DNA from: Maniola hyperantus
Lineage: Eukaryota; Arthropoda; Insecta; Lepidoptera; Nymphalidae
Assembly: GCF_902806685.2 (NCBI RefSeq)
Contig: NC_048552.1
Span: 9,203,662-9,267,661, forward strand
Direction: 5' to 3'
DNA: 64,000 nucleotides
Part shown: positions 23,043-34,229 of the stretch, one piece after another
How positions within the stretch are numbered: position 1 is the stretch's first letter
How the letters are laid out: each line of letters starts with the position of its first letter
Notes under the pieces: generated by a model
The model's database searches: none
What the model was told of the DNA's origin: nothing
Seen by the model: only the letters and a program-made list of their open reading frames with translations
Translations under genes and position numbers: made by a program

Positions 23043-23343
23043 CTACAAACCCTTTGCTAAGCTTAGCTATAAAAATCAAACCATTCTATTAGTTGATATC
23101 AAACACACCCCTCGCTATGCAGCTTAGCACATCTATGGTGGACAAGTAGCCTATAAAGTTAGACTCGTCGCGTTGTTCCAATATTACATCAGAATGAATA
23201 GTTTAAATATTCTAAAGAAAATTATAATTTACGAGCGCAATATCGTTTTATTTTACTGTTTATGTACTTAAACAATGCATCTTGCGTTAACATTTGAATG
23301 TTGCATTATGGTCGTAAAGTATCAACATTAGAGAGAAAATTTG

Positions 23344-23714
23344 CTGAAATACGAATAAAAATTGTTATTGTGTTGCCTCAGTTAATAGCATTTCCGGTAA
23401 TAAAACTCTCCATAGTAGAGATAAGTTATCTCTTATGCACGTCTTTTAATTTTATTAAGTTTCAATAAATAAATAAATAAAAATATTTTTTATTCAATTA
23501 AACTTTTACAAGCATTTTCGAATCGTCAACAGCATCTACCACTGGTTCGGAATGCCTTTCCTGCCGAGAAGAGCCAGCAATTTTAAGTTATTGATACAGA
23601 ATAAATAAATAAGTAAAATCACGTCCCTTACTGACTGTCTCATCAACTTCCTGAAATACAAATAAAACTGTTATTGTGTTGCCTCAGCTAAGTAATATCA
23701 TTTCCGGTAATATA
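23344..23714 (+). repeat. Dispersed duplication of a ~63-bp segment
   Basis: 23344-23405 and 23651-23714 share CTGAAATAC-AATAAAA, TGTTATTGTGTTGCCTCAG and CATTTCCGGTAAT. An antisense LINE tail lies between them (23463-23585). Confidence 0.75.
23463..23585 (-). mobile_element. LINE 3' UTR tail, antisense
   Basis: Minus strand TTGCTGGCTCTTCTCGGCAG, AAGGCATTCCGAACC, GTAGATGCTGTTGACG, then TTAATTGAATAAAAAATATT and an ATTTATTT microsatellite end. I recall it as a common lepidopteran LINE 3' end. Confidence 0.7.
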
Positions 23715-23961
23715 ACCGGTGATCACTTCGCTCGACTGCCTCCAGGGAACCGTGGTTTGATAGGAAATTGATACCAAGTGAGCGTGCTAAGGTATTTTAT
23801 TACATCATAAGATTTTCAAGATAAATGTTCCTCCAATAGCATAATAAATTATTTGTAAATGTGATCGATAAAGTCGATCCGAGAAAAGTCGACGAATATA
23901 GAATAGCAGATAAATCAACTCCTTACTCACTGACTTATCAATGCCCAGCCCAATCAGTTGG

Positions 23962-24131
23962 TATAAGTCCCGCAAATTGCTGTTGCGCTGGAACCATGTC
24001 TCATTAACATCGAAATGACGTCATTTTGACGTCAGCAGAAATAAAAATATACCATCAGCTCGAAATTTCAGTCTAGTGCTGACGTCACTAAAATGGCGGC
24101 CACGCGCGCATTAGCCATTTGCGTCCTACTA
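23962..24131 (+). mobile_element. MITE family 1, copy 1
   Basis: Starts TATAAGTCCCGCAAATTGC. Shares TGGAACCATGTCTCATTAAC, ATGACGTCATTTTGACGTC and AGTCTAGTGCTGACGTCAC with 29510-29677 and 33015-33193. The right end is diverged (CCATTTGCGTCC). Confidence 0.8.
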
Positions 24132-25251
24132 TACAGCTGAGTTTGGGCCTTTTTGTTGGCACGACACATTGTTATGTTAGATTTTAAGGCGTTATTTTTG
24201 TAAATTTTTAATGGTGTTTAATAATATGTCTTGGGTCAGCAAGTAAATCTATTCTATTCCATTTTATTCCATTGCTGATTTTGCACAGTGTTTCTGTGTA
24301 TAATATGAAAAAGGAATAAGGGAAAATTTTTGAAATTCGCAAAGGCTACGAATAAAGATGATTTATATCTTTACTGAGCGAAGCCGCGGTCAGTGATTAG
24401 TTATAACAGAACTGGAAAAACGTATTCCTAAAAAAACGGAATACGTCAATGACCAATTCGCGTTGATTGTATCCAAGTTTTGACAGAAAGAAGGAATCAG
24501 GAATGTTACGTCACGGATACATGATTTCACGTCATCCCGCTACTTACTAACAAAGGCAGCCGTTGTCGATTATAATCAGTTTAAGTTAAAAAATATCGTC
24601 TGCGTTAGCTCATTGAAAATAATTTCACCTAGATAGCTCAAATGTATTTCATTTTAATGTACCATGACGTATAACTCGAAATTTATTACATGGTTATAGG
24701 TTTGTTATCTCTCTAAAACCTTTTTCTTTAAAAATGTTGGCTTAATGAAACAGAATATTCCCAATTTAACACTTCGTGCAAAAATCCCTTTAAGTCGGCG
24801 GAGATATCAAAAGAAACGGTTATTACGCCCTTGCATAAAGCCTCTAATTAAAAGAAGGGGTTTTAAGGAAAATTCATTTAAATTACACGTCATTAACTGA
24901 AATTATGTAAGCAATTATGGGTCATACAGCTCAGGTCGGATTACGTTCCAACGGGCATTAGTAATTACGTTTATATGGTTAACTTTATAGGTATAATTAT
25001 GTATGTGGTAATTGGTAATTCTCAGCAGCTTTAAACGAGGCAAAGCGTTCTGAATTTTTAAAAAAGTATTTTATCCGTCCCTAAAAAAGTATCGTAATAT
25101 CCCTACTTCCATAAATAAATAAATAAAATAGCCTTTTATATCCGAATTTAACCTAACTAATACAGTATATCTATATGTAGATAATTTGTACAATAAAACT
25201 TAATAACTATATTTACAAGTAGAATTTAACAGATAGCTTGCTTTCCAAGAA
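24132..25251. other. No gene seen
   Basis: AT-rich. A small hairpin (ACGTATTCC / GGAATACGT) near 24420-24447. Confidence 0.5.
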
Positions 25252-25357
25252 TATAGACATAGGCTACTGATTATGATCCTGGGAACTCAAAAGAGTTTTC
25301 TCGGGATTTTCAAAAAACTTAAATCCACACGGACAAAGTGGCAGGCATCATCTAGCT
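25252..25357 (-). repeat. Type B dispersed repeat fragment, antisense
   Basis: The minus strand carries the CTAGATGATGCCTGCCACTTTG head and goes up to the TAGCCTATGTC block. The rest is missing. Confidence 0.68.
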
Positions 25358-25784
25358 TACAATATAATATTGTACGATTTTCGAGTGACAGAATATTAAA
25401 ACTCTGTTTTATAGTGTATGTAGATTGTAGATGTACATACTTTAACTTTGCAAAGGAAAAAAGTATTTCGTACGGCATCAGTTATAAAAAACTTTGTAAA
25501 AGCTAAGCCTCATGAAGTAGGTAGGTGTACTTATTCAAGGTCTGTACATAATTTTTAGCTGATAAATTAGGATTGGGGCTCGTGAAACTTTACTCGTTGG
25601 GTAGGGTACAGGCTAAATTTTTCTTCGTAAGTACACACCAAAAAGCTCTCAAATTATTGTAGGCATAATGAGCTAAAAGTTTTGTAATGGCCAAAGTATG
25701 CTAAGGATAAACAGCCAAGATTACATTCGCACTCTACTTTCATGAGAGTTTAGTTAATCCAGTATGCAAACTTTTATTGTTTTG

Positions 25785-26105
25785 GGGGGTCTGCCAACGC
25801 TCCGCTTTCCGATGAGAGGTCACCATTCTATCATCTTGGGACCCATTGCCACTTCAGTTTCGCAATCCGTTGAGTAACAACAGTTCCATTTCTGATTTGA
25901 TCACGCAGAGAAACACTAAGCATAGCTCTCTCCATCGCCCACTCAGTGACTCTGAGCTATCTTTTAAAGCTTATAGTTAGCGACCATGTCTCGGAGCAAT
26001 ATGTCATCAATAGCAAGAGCACTCGAAGATTTTGGTCTTCAAGCACTGAGGAATTTTGGACGAGAAGATATCTCGAAGTTTTCCGAACCCTTCCCGAATC
26101 AATTG
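25785..26105 (-). pseudogene. RTE-like LINE ORF remnant, antisense
   Basis: Same family as 39315-39890, with a ~38-base deletion between CATCTTGGGACC and CATTGCCACTTCAG. The minus strand keeps GKLRDIFSSKIPQCLKTKIF. Both ends are truncated. Confidence 0.78.
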
Positions 26106-26994
26106 TATATCATTTTTTAAACAATCAGATTTATTCATATGAATGATCATATGAGCATGCGTCTTACAGACTACGTACCTACCTAACCCGACTATTTCAG
26201 AGAGATGCTCTACGAGATTTCGTTGTGCTATAGTCATATCATACATATGAAGGTTACCCGCGTTTTTATACTGCCGCAATTCCTGCCCAAAATGCTTGTA
26301 CGCGTAACTATTTAGCTTGCAAAGTCAGTGTTTATGGAGGTCTTACTTATTGATTTACAGTTGCGAAATATTATTCCAATGAAATATCGTCGGTTTTTTC
26401 GGATTCGATAAGACCACTCCTTCTGGCCTTGAAATAAAAATATGCCAACAACTTTGGGAAAAAGTAAATTTATACTTACTAGTGACTTGTAACAAACTCC
26501 AAACTCAAATCGTTTTTTTTAACTTTCTTATTGCATGTGTAGGGCACAATTTCAAATTGCTTTCCAAATCTACGAATAGGTATGTATGAAAAAGTTGTTG
26601 AGACCAGTCAATGAATGCCTATAATAATGAATATTTATTAAAATATTTTAAACAGCAGTGTGTTTTTTGTAAGTAATAATAAGGCTTCTATAACATTTTA
26701 CTTTACAATTGTAACTGGGCTATGACCCCACTAAAGATCACACATTGTACAAAAACTAGGTCTCGTATTTTATTTCTCTCAGTTTAAAAGCTTTCTCTTT
26801 GATACAAGAGCGTAATTACTTTAATATCGCGCTACATTTGCGTTTAATTTCATAAAAATGTTAAATTAAAAATAAGATTTTTTTTGAAGATTCATCGATC
26901 TCTTTCTCACTCTGCGTCGTAATCACTTTACATCAGATGACCCGTCGCCGAAACGAGTCGCTCGCTATCTCTATTAAAAAAATCCCCATGATGA
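26106..26994. other. No gene seen
   Basis: Between two LINE remnants; nothing recognised. Confidence 0.5.
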
Positions 26995-27294
26995 TCGTCA
27001 CCCCGTTCCATTAATAATAATATTACTATTCCTCATGATGATAACCTAGTGAAAGCAGAAAAGGAAAAAGTATCAAAATACTTGGACCTGGCTCACGAGA
27101 TTACCGCCATGTGGAGTGTTGACTCAACGATTATTGTACCGATAGTTGTATCAGTCCATGGTCTTATTGCGAATAGTTTCGACCAACATCTTAAGAAACT
27201 ATCGCTTAGTTGTTGGATCAAGGGTAAGATACAGAAGGCAGTGGTTCTTGAGACGGCACGCATTGTGAGGAGGTTCCTCACTCTGGGGCCCTGA
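26995..27294 (+). pseudogene. LINE ORF2 C-terminal fragment
   Basis: About 99 codons open to TGA 27292-27294. It includes IPHDDNLVKAEKEKVSKYLD, AHEITAMW, TIIVPIVVSVHGLIA, and ends TARIVRRFLTLGP. I recall this C-terminal block from insect LINE ORF2 proteins, where it follows RT; clade not assigned. No ATG of its own. Upstream RT is not recognisable, so it is a 5'-truncated copy. The 3' UTR that follows (27295-27680) is strongly T-rich. Confidence 0.75.
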
Positions 27295-27356
27295 CCATTG
27301 GCAGCTTGGATCCTAGCCCGCTGCTAGTGGGATCCATTTTATCATATTTTAATTAA

Positions 27357-27595
27357 TTTTTTTTTCTTTTTTTCTTGTTACTTTAATTTTTATTGTTCTT
27401 GTTATTATAATTTCTGTTGTTTCTGTTATTCTATCGTTTGTTGTTTCTGTTACTTTATATTCTGTTGTTTATTTTATTTTATTTTATTTTTTGTTGTTCC
27501 TGTTATTTGATTTACTGTTACTTTACTTTAATTTTTTTTTTGTTGATTCTGTTATTTTATTGTTTGTTGTTTTTTTTTTTAAATATGATAAAAAT
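27357..27595 (+). repeat. T-rich degenerate repeat in LINE 3' UTR
   Basis: Variants of TTGTTTCTGTTATTTTAT recur about every 25-30 bases. It follows the LINE ORF end and is followed by a GAGAAAATATAATGGTAGGG segment. Shadow frames here are low complexity. Confidence 0.7.
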
Positions 27596-27698
27596 GAGAA
27601 GAATAAATAAATGAGAGAAAATATAATGGTAGGGATTCTTTGTGGTTGGGGTAAGTTGAGATCCCAGTGTGCTGATTCGGTATCTCAGTGATAATCAC

Positions 27699-28483
27699 TA
27701 GAGATGGGCGTTATCAGCTATTTCGGGCAACGGTTATCCAACCGTTATTTAGTTTCAATACCGATATTGATAAAAGTTGCCGAATATCGGTATCAAAGCT
27801 GTGTTTCAACTAATTCAATATGCGCAACGGTTTCCGTTGTAGTAACTAAGCTAATTGCCGTATCGATACCGTCTGTATAGCTATTGCGCGCATATTTCAC
27901 TAAAATAAAACCAATTTTACTTTCATGAATATCGTGAAGTAATCACAACCTTAAGTTCATAGCAGCAAAGTTTAATTATAATGATCATTGACCTATTTTA
28001 TAAGTCAAACTATAGTGGACACCTGCACGGATAGTTTGCCACAGTCCAGTTAACCAATAACATTTCACGAAGATTGATAAACCAAAGAAGACCTTATCTC
28101 TATTACTCTAAGGCTTAGCTGTAATAAGCATGATAGATAAAACTGTAATGGACAAGTACTTGTACAGTTAAGCCTTAAAGGAATAGAGATAAGGTTGACT
28201 TTGGTTTATCAATCTTCGTGAAATGTTCTTAGTTGCCGATAGCCAACATTCGCTCTTTCTCAGCTTTTAGTGTGGGAAAGAAAGAGAAGGCATAATTATT
28301 TTGCGTTTTAAGTTACCAAAAAACCAAATAACGCATTCTCAGTTGCCAGTTAGGTAGCGTTGCATCATCGTCAGGTGGTTCGTTATAGATAACTGATAAC
28401 CGTTGCTACCTACGACAATACCGATACGTTACGCTATAGGCACGGCAACTGTTTTCAGTTATACTATAGCGGACACGTGTCTA
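27699..28483. mobile_element. hAT-like non-autonomous DNA element
   Basis: 785 bp starting TAGAGATGGGC and ending GTGTCTA, flanked by the 8-bp direct repeat ataatcac (27691-27698 and 28484-28491). An 8-bp duplication and a TAGAGATGGG end are typical of hAT elements. There is no transposase frame. The interior repeats GATACCG and ACCGTTAT words near both ends and contains a 59-bp-arm hairpin (28059-28227). Confidence 0.75.
28059..28227. repeat. Inverted repeat, 59-bp arms, inside the hAT-like element
   Basis: Arms 28059-28117 and 28169-28227, loop 51 bp, with only a few mismatches. It is either a MITE nested in the hAT-like element or part of it. Confidence 0.85.
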
Positions 28484-28491
28484 ATAATCAC

Positions 28492-29509
28492 TGAATGAAA
28501 AAGCCATCAATCTCCATTTTTAGAAAGCAAGCAAATTTTTAGAAATTCCTTAAAACTGAGCTGATCACAATATTATATAGGTAGGTACAGTCCACATTTC
28601 TTTAACAAATTTGAATTTCATATTCAATTAAAAAATTCTGTACATACCATAGACCTATGAAACTCGTATATAGCTACTATTATCATAACGAAATACTAAA
28701 TGAAAACTGAAAAATGACAACAATGGCCTGTGATAATGGCCTAGACAAGTACTCCACAAAAAGTTACAATACGATATCTATTCTGATTTTTTTATACATA
28801 AACATATAATATATTATACGTAACTAGTAAGTACGGCGCGAATATTTGTATGTCTATCACTTCCAAGGTCGTTTGACGGCGCATTCCCTATCCTGTACCT
28901 AGAGCAGGATATTCAGAGAATCACTACCCATATTATAAACGCGTAAGTGTGTTTGTTTGTTGGTTTATTGGTTTGTCCTTCAATCACGTCGGAGGAGCAA
29001 TTGACGTGATTTTTTGCATGGGTATAGTTAATGACCTGGAGAGTGACATTGGCTACATTTATGCCAGAAAATGAAGACTGAAAAACAACAGGATTTTTAA
29101 AAACATAAGTCCACGCAGACAAAGTCGCGGGCATCAGCTAGTATACTCAATAATACTATGAATTTTTTCAAGTAGGTAATAAACTAATTTTGAGTTTTGG
29201 AAATTACTCCATTATTGATAGCGTGGGGCAAGGAAGAGGTAATTCGTTGCAGAAAAACCAATCTAATCTGGTCTCTAATTATTATTGTTTATTAGAAATA
29301 TTATAATAACTTTAATAGACTTTAATATTTTATACCTAAGTGGCTTGTGTCCGGCATTAGGTTACAATAATTGGTCCAAGATCCCCGTAGCGCCAGATCT
29401 GCCTTATTTTCTGATTAACAAAACGTGTGGCATAGAGTAGTCTTGTACTTTAGCGTTCGCATATTTGCTAGCTTGGACCAAGGGCCAATTATTAAAAATT
29501 AGATAATTT
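28492..29509. other. No gene seen outside the type B repeat at 28921-29144
   Basis: AT-rich unique-looking sequence either side of the repeat. Confidence 0.5.
28921..29144 (-). repeat. Type B dispersed repeat, antisense, near full length
   Basis: From the TAGCTGATGCCCGCGACTTTG head (plus-strand right end) to the TTATAATATGGGTAGTGA tail, including the CACGTCAAT-GCTCC-CCGACGTGATTG middle. Type B1. Confidence 0.8.
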
Positions 29510-29677
29510 ATAAGTCCCGCAAATTGCGAATGCGCGTGGCTGCCATTTCAGTGACGTCAGCACTAGACTGAAGTTTCGAGCTGATAGTATATTTTTATTT
29601 CAGCTGACGTCAAAATGACGTCATTTCGATGTTAATGAGACATGGTTCCAACGCAATAGCAATTTGCGGGACTTATA
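29510..29677 (-). mobile_element. MITE family 1, copy 2, antisense
   Basis: Best-preserved copy: both ends are ATAAGTCCCGCAAATTGC and its inverse, giving an ~18-bp TIR. About 168 bp, possibly TA-flanked. No coding capacity. Confidence 0.82.
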
Positions 29678-31317
29678 GGTACCATAAGAAATTATCCGCT
29701 TTCAGTTGACTTGTATACCTAAGGTTTTAAATTTAACAAAGTAGATGTATGAGATCAATCCAAATAGTGCCTTGATAGTCCTCGAAGTTGATAGGTCTGT
29801 CTGTAATATTCGACTAGCTTGATCCTCTGCCTGTTTGAACTGTGGCCCAAGCAACAGTTGTGAGATGCGTGAGGCGAGCGGGGGGCGGGGCAAAATCAAT
29901 AGACTTCCCACCCCCTCCCCGCCTGCCAAAACATCCGCCTACCCTCCGTCGTTGATGTTTGCCTCCACATTTTTCACATTACGAGATTTCGGGTTAATAA
30001 AGGGTTAGCGTTGATATGGATCTTGTATGCGATGGGACGAAAATTGAAAGGGATGCCGCGTTTTACACGACTCACCTTAATTAGTATAAAGCTAGGGATT
30101 AAGTATGATCGATTAATGTTTGGGAGACCTAGTTTTGAGATAATGGAATTCAGTATCCTAAATTATACTCTGAGACACAATATCTCATCTGGGTCGAACT
30201 ATGCGACGCGTTTGACGTCAAATCACAACAATTCATCAAATAGGTATAATGCGTAAATAATGACTTCTCACGCGGCATTTTAACTTTATGTGACAAATCA
30301 CAAATGTCAAAGCGGAGGCTTCCCGGTCCCGTTGGTACCCTTCAGCTACGGAACCTTAAAAAAACATCAACGCCTATTAATTGAATATTTATAATCTCTT
30401 TTCTAACAGAAAAAAATTAAGTTATTCATAAATAGCTATCCCGCTCTCATAAAATTATCCTGAATCTTTTTCGTACTCATAAAATTGGTATGAAGTAACA
30501 AATTTGCTTAAAAGCATTCCGGAGGATTCCATCCTTCAGGAGAACCTATAAATTTCATCATACTTTGATGATAAGGCAAAAAGGAAGCGTTCTCAAAACT
30601 AACTTGGTAAATATTCTACCAAACGAGATTATGTTTAATACTAACTTGGGGCTTCTCCTTTGATGTTATGATTTCTAAAATAAATAAAGCGGAAGAAAAC
30701 ATAATTTAATATTCCTTTTATTTCTCTATAGCTAATTATTAAGAATACTAAATGAATGTTTTCTTTCTAAATATCAAAAGTAGGTAGGTTATACTTAGAC
30801 AGTATCTTGCATACAATTTTTGTAAAATTTGCTAACAAATGCAAAGTAGAAAAAAAGAGTTGTTGACCTTAAGTACTTATGCTATGAAAAGTGGGAAATA
30901 ATTATTATAGAACAAGAAAATTATTGATGTCAACGAATTTTTTTACGACGTAGTGTATAATTTACAAAAGAAAACCTTGGGCATCTATGTTTTAAAGGGC
31001 CGACATGTTAAACTCTAGCTTTCCTAGATTATAATAATAATAATTTTATAATCTCTTATAGTACATTCTCCGTCCTATATAATTCATTATTGGCTTTTAT
31101 AAAGATTCTGCTGCAATAATAAAATAATATTATATTTATGGACAGAAGTGTGCAATAAGCATGTATGCCCGTTTCAGAATTTTTTCTTCGATCCTTTTTA
31201 GGGATTCTTAGTAAAATTCGTAGTAGTAAGATTCGTTGTATGTACTATCCAACACACCTAGTCTCTCCTTTCTCCAAAGGTTACCTGGTGGTGATTGCTC
31301 TGAGGAATAAGGACTGT
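29678..31317. other. No gene seen
   Basis: A G/C-skewed block at 29872-29925 (GCGGGGGGCGGGG then CCCACCCCCTCCCC) is notable. Frames of 75-81 codons have no features. Confidence 0.45.
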
Positions 31318-31504
31318 TGGAACTCTTTAATTTTCCGGGATAAAACTAGGCTATGTCACTGTCCTAGTCTTTGGCTATACCCATGAAAAAATCGGGTCAA
31401 TCCGTTGCTCCGTTGCGACGTGATTGGAGGACAAACCAACTAACCAATAAACTAACAATCTAACAAACAAACACACTTTCGCATTTATAACAGGGGTAGT
31501 GATA
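31318..31504 (+). repeat. Type B1 dispersed repeat, head missing
   Basis: Starts at GGAACTCTTTAATTTTCCGGG and runs to the GGGGTAGTGATAC end, with the GTTGCGACGTGATTGGAGGAC middle. Confidence 0.78.
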
Positions 31505-31873
31505 CTAAAATAAATTTGACCAGTTTTAAATTTTGTACTCGATATTGTTCAAGATTAAAAAAAACAAGCTTGTGAGCTGCATCTGTAAGTACCAAGTACT
31601 GTACCTACCTTAGAAACCTACGGTAGCCGGAGCGTATCCCCAAGGGAAATACTGATTTCTGGGGCAATTTCGAAGAACTCATTTGTTAAACTGGTCCAGC
31701 AGAGAATTGAACCATTTTCATTGCAAAGAGTGCACAGCGCACCGATGCACTTGAAGTCATAATAATTTCATTATTCACATAATGGCAGGAATAATCTTGG
31801 GATAGCCATGCGATGAGTTCTCAGATCATCCTACTCACAAATCGAGTAAGTGAACGAGATTTTGACTTTTAGG

Positions 31874-32050
31874 TTTTACAGTTATTATCAGATGTCAGTG
31901 ATAATAACCGGGACCGACAGTTTAATGTGCTCTCCGACCCACGGATGAAATGAGGCTGAATTCGGACCGCCAAAGTTGGCCACCCATCCAGTAACATACT
32001 TGGGTCAATGTCGCTTTAAAATCGCATACGGCGATATTTGACATTATCGC
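31874..32050 (+). repeat. Dispersed repeat, GGGACCGACAG / CACCCATCCAG family
   Basis: TTATTATCAGATGTCAGTG, GGGACCGACAGTTTAATGTG with CTCTCCG, and GTTGGCCACCCATCCAGTAA. A related left part lies at 3237-3345 and the right part at 19612-19680. Confidence 0.55.
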
Positions 32051-32749
32051 CATTGTGGCATTGTGACAACGAAGCCACACGGCCAAATGACAAGGGGCAA
32101 AAATGTATGGGCAACACACCCACAATGGCCACAGTCCGGACTACTTTTATTTAAAAGGTATCACACTCCTGTTGCTCTGTGCCAAGACGCATCAAATTCT
32201 GTCCCGGGGTTCTCTTTTTATTTAGGGTCGAATATGTCTTATTGGTCATTTCTTAAATAGGTTTAATGTTTAAAATAATGAATATTTATTGTTATGTCAT
32301 TCAATATTTTTCATTGTAACTGCTTTTATTATGGGTAACCAGTGGCGTGCATAGGAGTTCAAGCCAGGGTATGCATTTAGGTATGAACTTATTTTACGGC
32401 AGGTTAAAATGAAAAATAAGCATAGACTTAGTATTATGAGGGTAAGCAGTGCGTTTATGCCTCTATGAGCTGCACGCCACTGTGGGTAACCCATGTCACA
32501 AAGGGCACGTTGAAGCACCAGCCTGGTTTTTAACACTATTTTGAATATACGTCACACTACAAATAACGAATAATTAATTATTCAATCTGCAATGCCCGGA
32601 TCAACATTTGTTCAAATAGTGCGTTCGGTATTTGTAGATTCCGTTGAACTATTTGTTTTCTTGTTATATTATCCCAACACAAGTGAGCTGGAGCCTGGAA
32701 GTCTCTGGACAGAGCATCACGGCCGGGTTTCATTAGTCATTCTAAGTGG

Positions 32750-32927
32750 AGCGGCGCGGCGGGAGCATCTTGTGCTGGTACATACACCTCACGTAGAACG
32801 GCAGGTGCATCTTGTGCTGACATATCAAACTGGCGTGGACCGCCGAAGACATCTTGTGCTGGCACGTCAACCTGACGGGGAGCGGTGTGGGCAATTTGCG
32901 TTGACACATCAACTTATTCACAAAAAA
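32750..32927. repeat. 42-bp minisatellite, in frame on both strands
   Basis: CATCTTGTGCTG begins at 32766, 32808 and 32850, exactly 42 bases apart; a degenerate fourth unit starts at 32892 and a partial unit precedes. 42 is a multiple of 3, so each strand reads 14-residue repeats: plus HLVLVHTPHVERQV-like (in a 119-codon frame, 32592-32951), minus LICQHKMHLPFYVR-like (in a 95-codon frame, 32742-33029). The frame is open through the array on both strands. No homologue recognised and no sign of which strand, if any, is coding. Confidence 0.75.
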
Positions 32928-33014
32928 GTATCGAAAGACTGCGTCAGTTAGAAAGCGAATACCTAGGACCTTCCTAATTGCAGCCCGCAAAACCGGTTTG
33001 TGTGGCGAGCGAGG

Positions 33015-33193
33015 GTATAGGTCCCGCAAATTGCTATTGCGCTGGAACCATGTCTCATTAACATCGAAATGACGTCATTTTGACGTAATTTGACGTATAT
33101 TTAAGTAAAAACATACCAATAGCTCGAAACTTCAGTCTAGTGCTGACGTCACTAAAATGGCGGCTACGCGCATTAGCAATTTACGGGGCAATA
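33015..33193 (+). mobile_element. MITE family 1, copy 3
   Basis: Starts TATAGGTCCCGCAAATTGC, with a short duplication around TTTTGACGTAATTTGACG and a diverged right TIR (CAATTTACGGGGC). Confidence 0.8.
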
Positions 33194-33307
33194 AGTGCGG
33201 GCAGGATTTTATGTTGACCGGTCTTTGTCATGTCTCTGACTAAAGTGTATTAATATTATTTGTTTAACATACCTGTGGATAAAAATATTTTGTTCTTTTT
33301 AGGTACC

Positions 33308-33329
33308 TATTGTATGTATGTATGTATCC
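33308..33329. repeat. Short TGTA microsatellite
   Basis: About five TGTA units. Confidence 0.7.
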
Positions 33330-33463
33330 CAAAGAACATTTTATCTAGTGACCCCCGGGACAGATTTTAATGGCGTCATAATAAAAAATGCTTATATTTG
33401 TTAGGTCTTTTGAACCACACTTGTTACAGTTCTGGCCACGCTGGGTGTGTTTTGCCCCTTGTC

Positions 33464-33540
33464 ATTTCAGTCCGATCCGTCCAGTAGTTTGAGTTGTGCG
33501 TTGATAGATCAGTCAGTCAGTCAATCCTCTTATGTATTAA
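33464..33540 (+). repeat. Type A repeat 3' fragment
   Basis: Only the CCGATCCGTCCAGTAGTTTG to CAGTCAGTCAGTCA part remains. Confidence 0.68.
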
Positions 33541-33917
33541 AAATATTGTCTTTAGTATAAATATTATACGGGGACCTCTGTGCAAAATTTCAGCTGCCAA
33601 GTCCAACAACTTGGGCTGGGTGTTCATGAAGTCAGGACCTTTGATTTTATATAATAATTTTCATATTAGCTTTAGGTATAAATTGGATGCTTACAGTGCA
33701 GCATTGTGCTAGAAATACCTAATAAAACTTTGAAACATTGGAGGATATTTTGTACCCATCGGTCTCTAACTCTCGACTAAGTACTATCACCATCTGGCGC
33801 TAAGCGATAACCCTAAATGGAAAATTATTCGAATCTATTCGATAAGTACTATTTCATTGCTAAACGCGTTTGTGGGAGACAGACTCTACGTGAATCATAG
33901 TAAATATTTTATTAGAA

Positions 33918-34229
33918 ACTAGATGATGCCCGCGACTTCGCCCGCGTGGATTTAGGTTTTTAAAAATCCTGTAGGAACTCTCTGATTTTCCGGTATAAAA
34001 AGTAGCTTATACCAAATTTCATCAAAATTGGTTGAATGGATGAAGGCTAGCAGACAAACAAACAGACATACTTGGTGGATTTTAGTTTTTTTTTAATTCA
34101 GTGGCAACTCTTTTTGATTTTTCAGGATACAAAGTAGCCTATAATATCTGTCTCCGGGTAGCAAGCTATCACTTTACCAAACATCAGAATGTGTAACAAA
34201 TGTACCGTGAAAGGTTATAGACACTTTTC
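33918..34229 (+). repeat. Type B2 repeat, left part, split by a LINE
   Basis: Full head at 33918, then two consecutive GATTTTTC-GGATA-AAAGTAGCCTA blocks, up to GTGAAAGGTTATAGACACTTTTC. Its tail resumes at 35241 after the LINE insertion. Confidence 0.78.
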
